Below, piece by piece: positions 17,758 to 27,332 of a stretch of DNA of 64,000 bases. Numbering within the stretch: position 1 is the first letter of the stretch; each line of letters begins with the position of its first letter. The translations under genes were made by a program, and so were the position numbers. Origin of the DNA: Pseudomonadota bacterium (GTDB lineage Bacteria > Desulfobacterota > Desulfobacteria > Desulfobacterales > RPRI01); NCBI GenBank assembly GCA_018817425.1, contig JAHITX010000060.1, forward strand, positions 20,848 through 84,847. The letters run 5' to 3'. The notes beneath the pieces were generated by a model, which ran no database searches, was not told where the DNA came from, and saw only the letters and a list, made by a program, of their open reading frames with translations.

Positions 17758-18402
17758 TTAATCCTTCAGTTCCGACAAACGGTCGGTATCGATATTATCA
17801 AACTCCCGGGAGATCTGATAAACTGTAATTCCCATGACAAAAACAGCCACAAATACGTCCAGCAAGACCCCCATTTCCACAAGCAGCGGTTCTTCCACGG
17901 CAAGAGCTGCGCCAAAGGCATACACTCCGTTTTCCATAACAAGATAACCGACCACCTGGGTCAGGGCGTTTTTACGCGAAATAATTATCATCAAACCCGT
18001 CAGCGTGGTAAAAAGTGCAGCCGGGAGAAGAAAGGCTGATTCCTGGGAGACTGATGTCTTCAATGGAATAAAGATCAAAAAGCTCAAACCGAGAAGGACA
18101 ATCCCTACAAGTACGGAGGCGCTGTAGCCGACAATGGGTTCAATTTCCCTCTGAGCCCCCGTTTCTCTCATTGCCCTGCGCAGAAGCCAGGGTAAAACCA
18201 GGCCCTTTACCATCAATGTTAAAAGGGCAAGAAAAATCAGCAGGGGTGGCCATGGTCTGTCAGCCATGGTCAACATAAAAGCGCTGAGGGCAAAAGCCTG
18301 GAATACAGTGGTCTGAATAACCGTCGCCAGACGACTGGTAGCCAATAGGCGAAAATCGGTTAATACAAGGCCAAGAATAAAAATATTGGTCCATATACTC
18401 AT
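17758..18402 (-). CDS. HyfE-like membrane subunit
   Basis: A 214-aa protein with about seven TM helices, of the HyfE family, whose members resemble NuoK fused to an N-terminal extension. The NuoK-like segment is QVVGYLVMENGVYAFGAALAVEEPLLVEMGVLLDVFVAVFVMGI, including the conserved acidic residues in the membrane. It is tightly packed between the HyfC-like and HyfF-like genes (4-bp gaps). A role in ion translocation in the membrane arm follows from the family. Confidence 0.87.
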   Translation of the reverse strand: MSIWTNIFILGLVLTDFRLLATSRLATVIQTTVFQAFALSAFMLTMADRPWPPLLIFLALLTLMVKGLVLPWLLRRAMRETGAQREIEPIVGYSASVLVGIVLLGLSFLIFIPLKTSVSQESAFLLPAALFTTLTGLMIIISRKNALTQVVGYLVMENGVYAFGAALAVEEPLLVEMGVLLDVFVAVFVMGITVYQISREFDNIDTDRLSELKD

Positions 18403-18406
18403 ATCA

Positions 18407-19321
18407 TTATCTCAGAATCCATAAAAGTGCGGCCACTGTCACGGAAAGGGCCACCACAAGCATTTGAGGTACATGCAAGAGCTTGAGCCTTGCCATGCAC
18501 GACTCAATTATTCCGACGAGCACAGCTATGGCTAAAATACCTATTATATTTACAATGACGTCCACCAAAGGCAGCCCTGTCCTGAGCGGTATGGCTATGC
18601 CGACCAACAGTGCAGAAAACAACCACAGCTTCAAAGACGCTCCGTATTGTATGAAGGCCAGGTCCACTCCGCCGTGATCAAGTACCATGACCTCATGAAT
18701 CATGGTAAGCTCCAGGTGCGTGTTTGGGTCATCCACCGGTATCCTGGCATTCTCCGTCAATAGAACTGTTAAAAAGGCAAAAGCTACAATCACAGAAACA
18801 GGGCCGAGAGGGGAGATGGATTTAGTCCATAACCCGGCATATATACCGGAAAGGCTGATTTCATGTGTGCCTATAGCAAGCACAGCCAGACCAAGCAGCA
18901 GCACAACTTCGGCAATAATCGCAAACTGTACCTCGCGGCTTGCACCCATTCCTTCAAAGGGAGATCCGGTATCCATGGCGGCTATCACTGTGACAAAACG
19001 GGTCAACCCTAAAGCGTAGGCCATAAAGACAAAGTCACCGGAAAAGGAAAGCAAGCCCCCGACTCCGCCTGACGGTACGATCAATATTGAGATCATCACA
19101 GCAGAAAGACCCATAACAGGACCCAAGCGAAAAACCCAGGTTGAGGTTGTGCTGTATACCGAACCTTTTTTCATCAGCTTGATAAGATCATAATAAGGTT
19201 GCAGCAAAGGTTGTCCCTTTCGACCGGCAAAAAGGGCTTTTGTGCGATTGATTATACCTATGAGAAGCGGCGAAAGAATCAGTGTGAGGAATAAATGAAT
19301 TATCGATGACAGAATGGTCAT
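18407..19321 (-). CDS. HyfC/HycD/NuoH-like membrane anchor subunit
   Basis: A 304-aa membrane protein of the NuoH family. The signature RKGQPLLQPYYDLIKLMKKG (about 37-56) corresponds to the quinone/hydrogenase-module interface loop, and VLLTENARIPVDDPNTHLELTMIHE is the conserved cytoplasmic loop. It anchors the soluble arm (small and large subunits) to the membrane. The 6-bp spacing from the HyfB-like gene places it in the same operon. Confidence 0.92.
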   Translation of the reverse strand: MTILSSIIHLFLTLILSPLLIGIINRTKALFAGRKGQPLLQPYYDLIKLMKKGSVYSTTSTWVFRLGPVMGLSAVMISILIVPSGGVGGLLSFSGDFVFMAYALGLTRFVTVIAAMDTGSPFEGMGASREVQFAIIAEVVLLLGLAVLAIGTHEISLSGIYAGLWTKSISPLGPVSVIVAFAFLTVLLTENARIPVDDPNTHLELTMIHEVMVLDHGGVDLAFIQYGASLKLWLFSALLVGIAIPLRTGLPLVDVIVNIIGILAIAVLVGIIESCMARLKLLHVPQMLVVALSVTVAALLWILR

Positions 19322-19327
19322 GTCTGA

Positions 19328-21310
19328 CTACCTCACTTTCACTAACAGCAGTATCAGAATCGTTATGGCAATATACAACACGTAAAGCTGGTTGCGGCCT
19401 TCCTGTAGCCTGTGTATACGCTGAGCCAGTTCACTGATCAATTTAAATATGGGGGCAAACAGATTCCGGCGGAAGATATCATCAGTATGAGATGATATCT
19501 CAGCATGTTGTGGAAAAAGTCCTTTAGTGAACCGGACATTGAGCTTTGGGCGCACCAGCCACTGGAACATACCGATCACAGGCCAGGCAAAAGATGAAGC
19601 AGTATATTGCATGCGATTGTTAGGAGCTAAATAGCCGCAGTCCCATGTTGGTCCGGTACTATTAACCCGTCTTGCAAGCAAAATGCTCCGCAGTCCCCAA
19701 AAAACTCCTGCAATGATTATCAATACTCCTCCTGCAAGGCTGATTTTCCAGAGAATTCCGCAGGCCATGGCTGATGTTTCCGATACATTTGCATCCCCTA
19801 TCAATTGTCTTGCGACCGGAGTTACAAGTTTAATAGCTAAAGGACCGGCAAGACCTATGATAATACACAGGGCTGCCAGTGTGGTCATGGCAAAGAGCAT
19901 TGGCCGTGGGACTTCATGCGCCCTGGCCGAATTTTCGCTTCGTGGTTCACCTAAAAATACGATACCAAAGACTTTCGCAAAGCAGGCGGCAGCGAGCCCC
20001 CCTATTAATCCCAGAGAGGCCATGGCGATCAATCCTCCAACAGCCGGGCTACCTAATGTGCCGGCCTTGGCAACTATTCCGAACGCACCAAGATATATAA
20101 GAAATTCGCTTATAAAACCGTTTAAAGGAGGAAGTCCGCAAATGGCGGCAGCACCGATGGCAAATGTCAGGGATGTCTGCGGCATTCTTTTCAGAAGACC
20201 TCCCAATAGATCCATATTTCTGGTGCCTGAAGCATGGGCCACACTTCCTGCTCCGAAAAAAAGCAGACTTTTAAAGAGGGCATGATTTAGTACGTGAAGC
20301 AGTCCCCCCATAAGGCCAAGGGTGGCCAGAACAGGATTATTTATTGATACGCCAAGGAGCCACAATCCCAGCCCCATGCAGATAATCCCGATATTTTCGA
20401 CACTGTGGTAGGCCAGAAGACGCTTAATGTCATGCTGCGCCAGGGCGAACAGGACGCCCATAATACCTGAGACAGCGCCAATAATAAGTAGCGTCCAGCC
20501 CCACCACTGAGCCGGAGCACCGATCAGTAATACTATCCTCACAAGACCATATATGCCTGTCTTTATCATCACACCACTCATCACGGCTGAGACATGGGAC
20601 GGTGCTGCAGGATGGGCATCGGGCAGCCATACGTGCATGGGCACAAAGCCTGCCTTTGCACCAAAACCGGCTAATGCCAGAATAAACAGGGCTGCTGCCG
20701 CACCAACAGGTGTAGTAAACTTGTCAAAGTCAAGACTCGCATTCTGCCCGCCTAAAAGTATAAAAAGAAACATCAGGCATGCCTGGCCAACATGGGCTGC
20801 TATAAGATACACCCATCCTGCCTCCCGGACCTCCGCCTTTTCGTGCTCGAACATCACCAGAAAAAAAGAGGAGAGGGACATGCCTTCCCAGGCGATCAGA
20901 AACAATATGCCGTTTCTGGAAAGAACCACCAACAGCATGGAAGCAAAGAGTAAATTAAAAAAGCACCACGCTGCGCCGAGATTCTTTTTGCCACGATAGA
21001 TATCCATATAAGCCGTTCCATAAATGGCGGCAAGTGCACAGACAAGGGAGATAGTAATGATGAAAAAGGCGGACAAGGGATCAACTGCGATATAGAAAGA
21101 GCCGAAGGGAACCTGCCACGGTACATGGAGTGATGATTCTTTACCGGTCCATAGAATTGTTCCTGCTGCCCCCATGGCTAAAATAGCACCGGTCACGCTT
21201 GTAATAGCTCCCATCAGAGATGCGCTCTTTCCTGAACCGCCTGCAAAAACGCACACAGCGCTGCCAAAAAGGAGGACTGCAAGAGATGCCAACATCAGAT
21301 CCATGATCAT
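19328..21310 (-). CDS. HyfB/NuoL-like proton-pumping membrane subunit
   Basis: A 660-aa polytopic membrane protein of the NuoL/MrpA/HyfB family. Its signatures are GFGAKAGFVPMHVWLPDAHPAAPSHVSAVMSGVMIK, LLAYHSVENIGIICMG and LNHALFKSLLFFGAGSV, and it has a long C-terminal portion with further TM helices. It is expected to contribute an ion channel to the membrane arm. It is the first structural gene of the complex; its ATG overlaps the TGA of the small HTH regulator (ATGA). Confidence 0.92.
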   Translation of the reverse strand: MIMDLMLASLAVLLFGSAVCVFAGGSGKSASLMGAITSVTGAILAMGAAGTILWTGKESSLHVPWQVPFGSFYIAVDPLSAFFIITISLVCALAAIYGTAYMDIYRGKKNLGAAWCFFNLLFASMLLVVLSRNGILFLIAWEGMSLSSFFLVMFEHEKAEVREAGWVYLIAAHVGQACLMFLFILLGGQNASLDFDKFTTPVGAAAALFILALAGFGAKAGFVPMHVWLPDAHPAAPSHVSAVMSGVMIKTGIYGLVRIVLLIGAPAQWWGWTLLIIGAVSGIMGVLFALAQHDIKRLLAYHSVENIGIICMGLGLWLLGVSINNPVLATLGLMGGLLHVLNHALFKSLLFFGAGSVAHASGTRNMDLLGGLLKRMPQTSLTFAIGAAAICGLPPLNGFISEFLIYLGAFGIVAKAGTLGSPAVGGLIAMASLGLIGGLAAACFAKVFGIVFLGEPRSENSARAHEVPRPMLFAMTTLAALCIIIGLAGPLAIKLVTPVARQLIGDANVSETSAMACGILWKISLAGGVLIIIAGVFWGLRSILLARRVNSTGPTWDCGYLAPNNRMQYTASSFAWPVIGMFQWLVRPKLNVRFTKGLFPQHAEISSHTDDIFRRNLFAPIFKLISELAQRIHRLQEGRNQLYVLYIAITILILLLVKVR

Positions 21311-21702
21311 GATGCCCGTTCCTCCTTTCCCGCTGATTTGGCGACAAGCTGGGCATCCAGCAGGCCGGCTTGCAGGAAGATATCTTCCCTCAATCCGATT
21401 CGGGCAACAACTTCCGCAAATGTGGGCGAACGAAGGCCTAAAGAGAGCTTAGATAAAAGATTGAGATGGGCCTTGATTGTTGGGCTGACAAATGAAGGTA
21501 TAAAAGCATCCTCAGGTTCTTCCATCATTTTTAGTGAGATAGGGATGCATTTTGTTGTAGCCCATTCCAGGAGTTCCGCCCGGTTAAACCTGTATTGTCC
21601 GCTGAGCTGATGCATAGGCAGCTTTTCCTGCGCTATCCAGCGATAGATTGTCTTTTCCGAAACCTTAAGCAGTTCCGCGGCGTCTTTTACCCTGAGTTTC
21701 AT
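21307..21702 (-). CDS. Small HTH (excisionase/MerR-like) DNA-binding regulator
   Basis: From ATG 21702 (MKLRVKDAAELLKVSEKT...) this is a 131-aa protein. Residues 1-50 form a HTH_17/excisionase-type winged helix (VSEKTIYRWIAQEKLP, then YRFNRAELLEWAT). The C-terminal 80 residues match no domain I recognise. Similar HTH proteins in related bacteria often carry a PTS-IIA-like domain, and that is not clearly seen here. The stop overlaps the HyfB-like start, so it is co-translated with, and probably regulates, the complex operon. Upstream in-frame codons to 21879 encode sequence unlike a protein of this family, so I exclude them. Confidence 0.75.
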   Translation of the reverse strand: MKLRVKDAAELLKVSEKTIYRWIAQEKLPMHQLSGQYRFNRAELLEWATTKCIPISLKMMEEPEDAFIPSFVSPTIKAHLNLLSKLSLGLRSPTFAEVVARIGLREDIFLQAGLLDAQLVAKSAGKEERAS

Positions 21703-21984
21703 ATTTATCTTATCTTTTCCCACTTTTTCATATACATCAGAGCCAGTTTCAAAACGCCCCATTTTGGCCGATCTCTGCGTTGGGCTCAAATTTCGCACGA
21801 AGTGAAGCTTTAGCGCTATCCTCGAAATACTCAATGTATTCCTGTGGTTGAAATTTTCGCCCGCCTTGAGCTTGACCAAAATAAAACGTTTTGAAAGTGG
21901 CTCATCACTGCTTGGACATTTTTGAATAAGACCATACTTTTATGTTCATGATAATTATTTGTCAATAGGACTCTTTTTATCGAA

Positions 21985-23427
21985 CTATAACATAATATCT
22001 ATTGCAGGATATATCCCTTTATTATTCCCCATTGGACATGGCTGAATAATATTATATGCTATATTTTGGCCTTTCTGAGCATGACCCTTGAATTTACTGC
22101 CATCGAAAAAGGCGCCGTTTGCTTCAAGAATATGCTCTATCCGGTTACGGAAAGCTTTAACAAAAGCATACCCGCTTCCGGTAAACTTCATAGCTCCCAG
22201 CATAAATTCTCCATCAACAGCCGAAAGTTTCTCAAGAGGCATGCCATGCTGCTCAAGATCAGCCTGATTAGATATATAACCCCATACAATATAATCCGAA
22301 GGAATATTTACAGGCTCTTTAAGATCAATAATTGTATGGGGCATTACAATTGAGCCTTTGCCTATTACAAGTGCACATCCGGGTTTTCCATGCAAAAAGG
22401 AATTAAACCCTACAAAAACTCTGAGGCCTATGTTTGCATTTATAATTTTAGCACCATGCGCAGTTACATTAAAACCCTCAAGCTCCGAATATATTATATA
22501 GCAATTTTCCTGAGCATTTGAACCTTTTCCAAGCGTAGCATTTTCAAGATACGCTCTTTGAGCAATAAGGACGTTTTCTCCGATCCGGTTTTTTCCCTTT
22601 AAAACGGAATATCTACTTATTGAAGCGCCTGAAGGAACGGGCATTGGCAGCTTGCGGTGAACAACATTGAAAACTTCCTGGAAATCCTCTTTACGATTTT
22701 CAACGAAATCCATAAATATACCCTGCGGCATTTTACCGGTTTCGAACCTGATATACTGGTTTAGTACATTTTCTGAAAAGTGGTAGCTGAAATTAAATTC
22801 GTCAGTCTTCCTGATTAAGATACTTCCCGGTTCCACCCATTGATGGATCATTTCACCCACCTGAACATAAGCAAAGCGACCTATCACGCAATCATGAAGA
22901 GTAGTAAGATCAACTGTTGAAAAAGGACCTAAAAAACATCCTTCAACTGGTGAACCATGTATGTTTGCATAAGAAGTTGAAGCTGTATTTTTTATGATAA
23001 ATTCTTCTAAATTTTCAGGATCATGAGAATAGTTATGAACAAGCGTTTTTATGAGAAAACTATCGCTGATGGATATTTTTTCATCATGATCAAGAGCTAT
23101 ATCAGAACCCTCAAAATGGAAGATGTCACCTTTTGCCATTAATTCGTCGCCCCTTATATCGCTTTTATAAAGCACCGAATTGTCAACAGTACATTTACCA
23201 AGAAAATAACTTCCTGCAAGGTTCGAGTTACTGAAATGAAAATAAAGGGGATGATGGGAAGTTATGCCATAAAAAGCATAAAACTTGACCAGCTGATTAA
23301 TGGGCACTATTTCACGAATATATGGCTCAACATCAAACGAGCCGTGTTCTCTCAAATTAATATTAACTCTATGAATTATTCTTTTTATAAGCTTTTCGAG
23401 TTGTTTCATGCAAGCCTTCCTTTTCAT
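21985..23427 (-). CDS. Left-handed beta-helix (hexapeptide-repeat) protein, acyltransferase-like
   Basis: A 480-aa soluble protein. The central and C-terminal parts (about 90-420) contain many imperfect hexapeptide turns such as IGENVLIAQRAYLENATLGKG and CALVIGKGSIVMPHTIIDL, typical of LbH acyl- or nucleotidyl-transferase folds. It resembles a family annotated only as 'transferase' in related bacteria; no catalytic residue can be named. The true start may be ATG 23409 (MKQLEKLIKR), which avoids a 6-residue extension. It has no operon partner, and is separated from the divergent SulP gene by about 375 bp. Confidence 0.7.
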   Translation of the reverse strand: MKRKACMKQLEKLIKRIIHRVNINLREHGSFDVEPYIREIVPINQLVKFYAFYGITSHHPLYFHFSNSNLAGSYFLGKCTVDNSVLYKSDIRGDELMAKGDIFHFEGSDIALDHDEKISISDSFLIKTLVHNYSHDPENLEEFIIKNTASTSYANIHGSPVEGCFLGPFSTVDLTTLHDCVIGRFAYVQVGEMIHQWVEPGSILIRKTDEFNFSYHFSENVLNQYIRFETGKMPQGIFMDFVENRKEDFQEVFNVVHRKLPMPVPSGASISRYSVLKGKNRIGENVLIAQRAYLENATLGKGSNAQENCYIIYSELEGFNVTAHGAKIINANIGLRVFVGFNSFLHGKPGCALVIGKGSIVMPHTIIDLKEPVNIPSDYIVWGYISNQADLEQHGMPLEKLSAVDGEFMLGAMKFTGSGYAFVKAFRNRIEHILEANGAFFDGSKFKGHAQKGQNIAYNIIQPCPMGNNKGIYPAIDIML

Positions 23428-23802
23428 TTTGAAACAAAACTAATGATTATCTTACATAATTTTCTATCAGCTTTGATAAATTGTGCAAACTTATGGAAAA
23501 GTTTATTAAGAGTCAATATAAAAGATGGATCTGTGATTGTAAATATATATTGGAATAAGCGTTTTCTATTTGACTTAGTTTCGTATTACATGTATTGAAA
23601 ACCCGCCGTGTGTATACGCTGAGGATTTTATGCAGAAGTTTTTTATCGGGATTTGCCGGTAATACTTCCCTGAATCTGATGGTTAGACTTTTTACAAAAC
23701 TGCAAAGATAGTATTAGTTTAACTTAAAACAAAGTACGGTGTTATTTAGTATTAGAATAAGGTAATGGTATTTAAAATTAATTAACGAGGTAGGTGTTTA
23801 AT
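23428..23802. other. Intergenic region between the beta-helix gene and the SulP gene
   Basis: About 375 bp of AT-rich DNA between two divergent genes. It must hold both promoters, but I see no convincing -35/-10 or -24/-12 element, no RNA gene and no repeat. A good Shine-Dalgarno (GAGGTAGGT) lies at 23787-23795, before the SulP ATG at 23803. Confidence 0.4.
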
Positions 23803-25929
23803 ATGTTGACCCGAATTTTCCCTTTTCTTGTGTGGTTTAAAAAATATAATCTTGAAGCCTTCAAGATTGATGCAATCTCCGGATTGACAGTGGCTCTTGT
23901 GCTTATTCCCCAGTCAATGGCTTATGCACAGTTAGCCGGGTTACCCCCATATTACGGTTTATATGCTTCATTCATTCCTCCCATGATTGCGGCACTTTTT
24001 GGTTCCAGCCGACAACTTGCAACAGGTCCTGTGGCTGTTGTATCTCTTATGACATCAGCATCACTGGAACCGCTGGCTACTTTAGGAAGTGAAGGCTTTA
24101 TTGCATATGCAATCCTTCTGGCTCTTATGGTAGGTATTTTTCAGTTTTCGCTTGGGGTGTTTAGGCTAGGACTTGTTGTTAATTTCTTATCTCATCCGGT
24201 TGTAAACGGTTTCACAAATGCTGCCGCGATTATTATTGCTTCTTCCCAGCTCTCAAAAATGTTTGGAGTAAGTGTGGATAATGCGGCACATCATTATGAA
24301 ACTATAGCAAAAGTTATTAAATTTGCCATGAATTATACGCACTGGCCAACTTTGATAATGGGAGCATCAGCATTTATTGTTATGATGGTTTTAAAACGTT
24401 TTGCGCCCAAAGTTCCCAATGTGCTTGTAGCTGTTGGCATTGCAACGGTGGTATCATGGATGATCGGATTTAACTGTGATAAAACAGCCGACATTACGTC
24501 TATTCAATCGAAAGAAACGATAGAATTAGTTGCAAATTATAATTTAGCCGTAGAAAACTCAATAATTCTTGGTGAAGAGCGGACTAAAGCATTGACAGCC
24601 CTTGATGAAATTATAGAAAAAGGAGACCCCATAGCAGTTATTGATGCTCAAAGAGACGTTAGTATAATTGCAGCCAAGATAGATACTTTAAAAAAGGAAA
24701 TCCGTGTATATAAAGAAGATATAAGAAATCTTTTGTTTGCAGGAGTTAAACAGCCCGAAGAAATGATGTTTTTTTATCTTAAGGAACAGGTTCCTGAAGG
24801 AGTTGAAACAGACGGACGTATCTGGCGTATCAAAGTGAAAAACAATACCCTGGATACAACCAAGCTTACAATGATAGGCGGAGGCGCTATTGTCGGAACA
24901 ATACCGGAAGGGATTCCAAAATTTTCCATACCCGCGATAAATTTTAAAGTTATGATGAAACTTTTCCCATTTGCAGCAATTATCTCACTTCTTGGTTTCA
25001 TGGAAGCTATTTCAATTGCAAAAGCGATGGCGGCAAAAACAGGACAAAGGCTTGATCCCAATCAGGAACTGATAGGGCAAGGACTTGCAAATATTTTGGG
25101 TTCATTTACAAGCGGGTATCCTGTTTCAGGATCATTTTCAAGATCGGCGGTTAACCTTTCGTCCGGTGCAGTTACGGGTTTATCCAGTGTTTTCACCAGC
25201 CTGACAGTATTAATAACGCTTATGTTTTTTACCCCGCTTCTTTACTATCTTCCTCAGTCAGTTCTTGCTGCGGTTATAATGATGGCGGTTATAGGCCTTA
25301 TAAATGTTTCCGGTTTCATTCACAGTATGAAGGCAAAATGGTATGACGGTACAATTTCAATTATATCTTTTATCTGTACTTTGGCCTTTGCGCCCCATCT
25401 TGATAAGGGCATTATGGTTGGTGTTGTTTTGTCTTTGTGTGTTTTTCTGTATAATAGCATGAGACCGAAAGTGGCTTCATTATCGCGACATGATGATGAA
25501 GCTTTACGCGATTCAACGGTTTTTGGACTTAAACAATGCCATCATATAGATATGGTTCGTTTCGATGGGCCGCTCTTTTTTGCAAACGCAAGTTACCTTG
25601 AAGACCAAATTACAGAGCGTCTTATGAATAAAAAGGATCTTAGGCATATTGTGATAGTTTGTAACGGTATAAATGATATTGACGCTTCGGGTGAAGAAAC
25701 TTTATCATTGGTAGTTGACAGGACAAGAAGCGGTGGAGTTGATATTTCATTTTCCGGTGTAAATGAAACTGTGATGAAAGTGTTTAAAAGAACGCACCTG
25801 ATAGAAAAGATAGGTGAAGATCACATATATCCTACTATGGAAAAGGCTGTATGCTCGGTTTATGATGAAACACATACTGATAATAAGGAAGATATGTGTC
25901 CACTACAAACTGTTTGCCGTATTGCATGA
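23803..25929 (+). CDS. SulP-family anion transporter with STAS domain and a large extra domain
   Basis: About 708 aa from ATG 23803 (a GTG at 23794 is too close to the SD). The SulP core begins SGLTVALVLIPQSMAYAQLAGLPPYYGLY, followed by ATGPVAVVSLM and GLANILGSFTSGYPVSGSFSRSAVN. The C-terminal STAS domain (about 570-690) contains the DIDASGEE segment with its phosphorylatable Ser position. Unusually, about 135 residues (about 226-362) are inserted within the membrane domain before the FPFAAIISLLGFMEA segment. The insert is hydrophilic with a helical, coiled-coil-like stretch (ALTALDEIIEKGD... AAKIDTLKKEIRVYKED). SulP proteins carry sulfate, bicarbonate or other anions; the substrate here is unknown. 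A cytidylate-kinase-like/receiver fusion follows at once. Confidence 0.9.
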   Translation: MLTRIFPFLVWFKKYNLEAFKIDAISGLTVALVLIPQSMAYAQLAGLPPYYGLYASFIPPMIAALFGSSRQLATGPVAVVSLMTSASLEPLATLGSEGFIAYAILLALMVGIFQFSLGVFRLGLVVNFLSHPVVNGFTNAAAIIIASSQLSKMFGVSVDNAAHHYETIAKVIKFAMNYTHWPTLIMGASAFIVMMVLKRFAPKVPNVLVAVGIATVVSWMIGFNCDKTADITSIQSKETIELVANYNLAVENSIILGEERTKALTALDEIIEKGDPIAVIDAQRDVSIIAAKIDTLKKEIRVYKEDIRNLLFAGVKQPEEMMFFYLKEQVPEGVETDGRIWRIKVKNNTLDTTKLTMIGGGAIVGTIPEGIPKFSIPAINFKVMMKLFPFAAIISLLGFMEAISIAKAMAAKTGQRLDPNQELIGQGLANILGSFTSGYPVSGSFSRSAVNLSSGAVTGLSSVFTSLTVLITLMFFTPLLYYLPQSVLAAVIMMAVIGLINVSGFIHSMKAKWYDGTISIISFICTLAFAPHLDKGIMVGVVLSLCVFLYNSMRPKVASLSRHDDEALRDSTVFGLKQCHHIDMVRFDGPLFFANASYLEDQITERLMNKKDLRHIVIVCNGINDIDASGEETLSLVVDRTRSGGVDISFSGVNETVMKVFKRTHLIEKIGEDHIYPTMEKAVCSVYDETHTDNKEDMCPLQTVCRIA

Positions 25930-25950
25930 TTATAAAAAAAGGAGGTACTT

Positions 25951-27180
25951 ATGTCTGTAATTACTATTTTTAGCGGCACCTTCTGTGAAGAAGAATCTGT
26001 TGTTGAAAAAGTGCTTACATCAACAGGATTTAAGCTGATAACAGATGATGATATTGTTAATAAAGCAAACAGGCTTTCAGGTATAGCTGCAAACAAGTTA
26101 AAAAAAGCTTTTTTGGCCAAAGAGTCTGTTTTTAATAATTTTACACATGAAAAAGAACTTTCAAGCGCATGGCTTAAACTTGCCGTTGCCGAAAGCATAT
26201 CCGAAGATAAGCTTCTTCTATCAGGCTTTGCAGGCCAGCTTGTTCCTAAAGTAATCAGTCATGTCTTAAAAGTATGTATTATTGCCGAAATGAAGTTTAG
26301 AATATCTAATGCAATCATGGAGCAAAAGATTTCTGAAAAAGAAGCGGTAAGGCTTATTCATAGACAAGATGAAGACAGGCTTGTATGGATAAACACTCAT
26401 TTTAATAAAAATGACCCTTGGGATTCTTCATTATACGATTTAGTTGTTCCTATGGATAAGATGCTGCTGGAAAAGGCGGTTTCTCTTATAGTTGAAAATG
26501 CCGGAAAAGATGTTGTAAAACCTACAGAGCTTTCCCGAAAATCCGTTGAGGATTTTCTCCTTGCTTCTCAGGTTGAAGTAAAACTGGCAACGGAGGGACA
26601 CAATGTTGATGCTGTTGCAAAAGACGGTGAGGTAACCATAATAGTAAATAAGCATGTTTTTCTCCAGAGTAAACTTGAGGAAGAGCTAAAAAGTATAGCC
26701 GACAAAGTACAAGGCGTAAAGTCTGTTGAGACTAAGTTTGGAGAAGGTTACTACCAGACGGATATTTACCGTAAGTATGATTTTAAAATGCCGTCTAAGG
26801 TTTTGCTTGTAGATGATGAACGCGAATTTGTGCAAACTTTGTCGGAACGCCTTATCCTGCGAGATATGGGGTCTGTTGTGGCATATGATGGCGAATCCGC
26901 TCTAAGTATGGTTACGGAAGACGAACCTGATGTCATGATTTTAGATCTTAAAATGCCGGGGATAGACGGCATCGAAGTATTAAAACGTGTTAAAAAGGAC
27001 AGTCCTGATATTGAGGTCATAATTCTAACTGGTCATGGAACCGATGCTGACGAGGAAGTGTGTATGAAGCTTGGTGCATTTGCATACCTGCAGAAGCCAG
27101 TGGATATCGAGATATTAAGTGATACCTTGAAAAAAGCAAATGATAAGATCAGGCGCGGGAAAGCTTCTGAAGCAAAATAG
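25951..27180 (+). CDS. Cytidylate-kinase-like / BON-like / response-regulator receiver fusion
   Basis: A 409-aa, three-part protein. Residues 1 to about 180 follow the cytidylate-kinase-like family (FRISNAIMEQKISEKEAVRLI, DPWDSSLYDLVVPMDKMLLEKAV), but the P-loop position reads IFSGTFCEEESVVEK, without the usual glycine-rich GSGG/GK pattern, so nucleotide binding is doubtful. Residues about 195-268 resemble a BON domain (VEVKLATEGHNVD... VQGVKSVETKFG). Residues about 283-400 are a full receiver domain (VLLVDDERE, phospho-Asp in ILDLKMPG, LTGHG, LQKPVD). It lies 21 bp after the SulP gene with SD GGAGG, so the pair is probably co-expressed and the receiver may link transport to the downstream kinases. 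Confidence 0.82.
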   Translation: MSVITIFSGTFCEEESVVEKVLTSTGFKLITDDDIVNKANRLSGIAANKLKKAFLAKESVFNNFTHEKELSSAWLKLAVAESISEDKLLLSGFAGQLVPKVISHVLKVCIIAEMKFRISNAIMEQKISEKEAVRLIHRQDEDRLVWINTHFNKNDPWDSSLYDLVVPMDKMLLEKAVSLIVENAGKDVVKPTELSRKSVEDFLLASQVEVKLATEGHNVDAVAKDGEVTIIVNKHVFLQSKLEEELKSIADKVQGVKSVETKFGEGYYQTDIYRKYDFKMPSKVLLVDDEREFVQTLSERLILRDMGSVVAYDGESALSMVTEDEPDVMILDLKMPGIDGIEVLKRVKKDSPDIEVIILTGHGTDADEEVCMKLGAFAYLQKPVDIEILSDTLKKANDKIRRGKASEAK

Positions 27181-27232
27181 CGAGCGTAGCCTCGTTGCTT
27201 TTGGCAAAATTAGTGAGATAACCTAAACTTTT

Positions 27233-27264
27233 AAAACTTTCCGCTGTTTTCAGCGGAAAGTTTT
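27233..27264 (+). terminator. Rho-independent terminator after the SulP/receiver operon
   Basis: A perfect 14-bp stem, AAAACTTTCCGCTG (27233-27246) and CAGCGGAAAGTTTT (27251-27264), with a TTTT loop. It lies about 50 bp downstream of the stop of the cytidylate-kinase-like/receiver gene and before the next kinase gene. Confidence 0.8.
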
Positions 27265-27332
27265 AATGAAATAATTGATTTATGCTATTATATACAAAAA
27301 ATACTGTTCAATAAATCAGATTTGGACATCTT

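Noticed and set aside
19683..20285. A 200-codon plus-strand open frame inside the HyfB-like gene
   Set aside because: It lies antisense within a strongly conserved membrane-protein gene, and its translation has no domain features.
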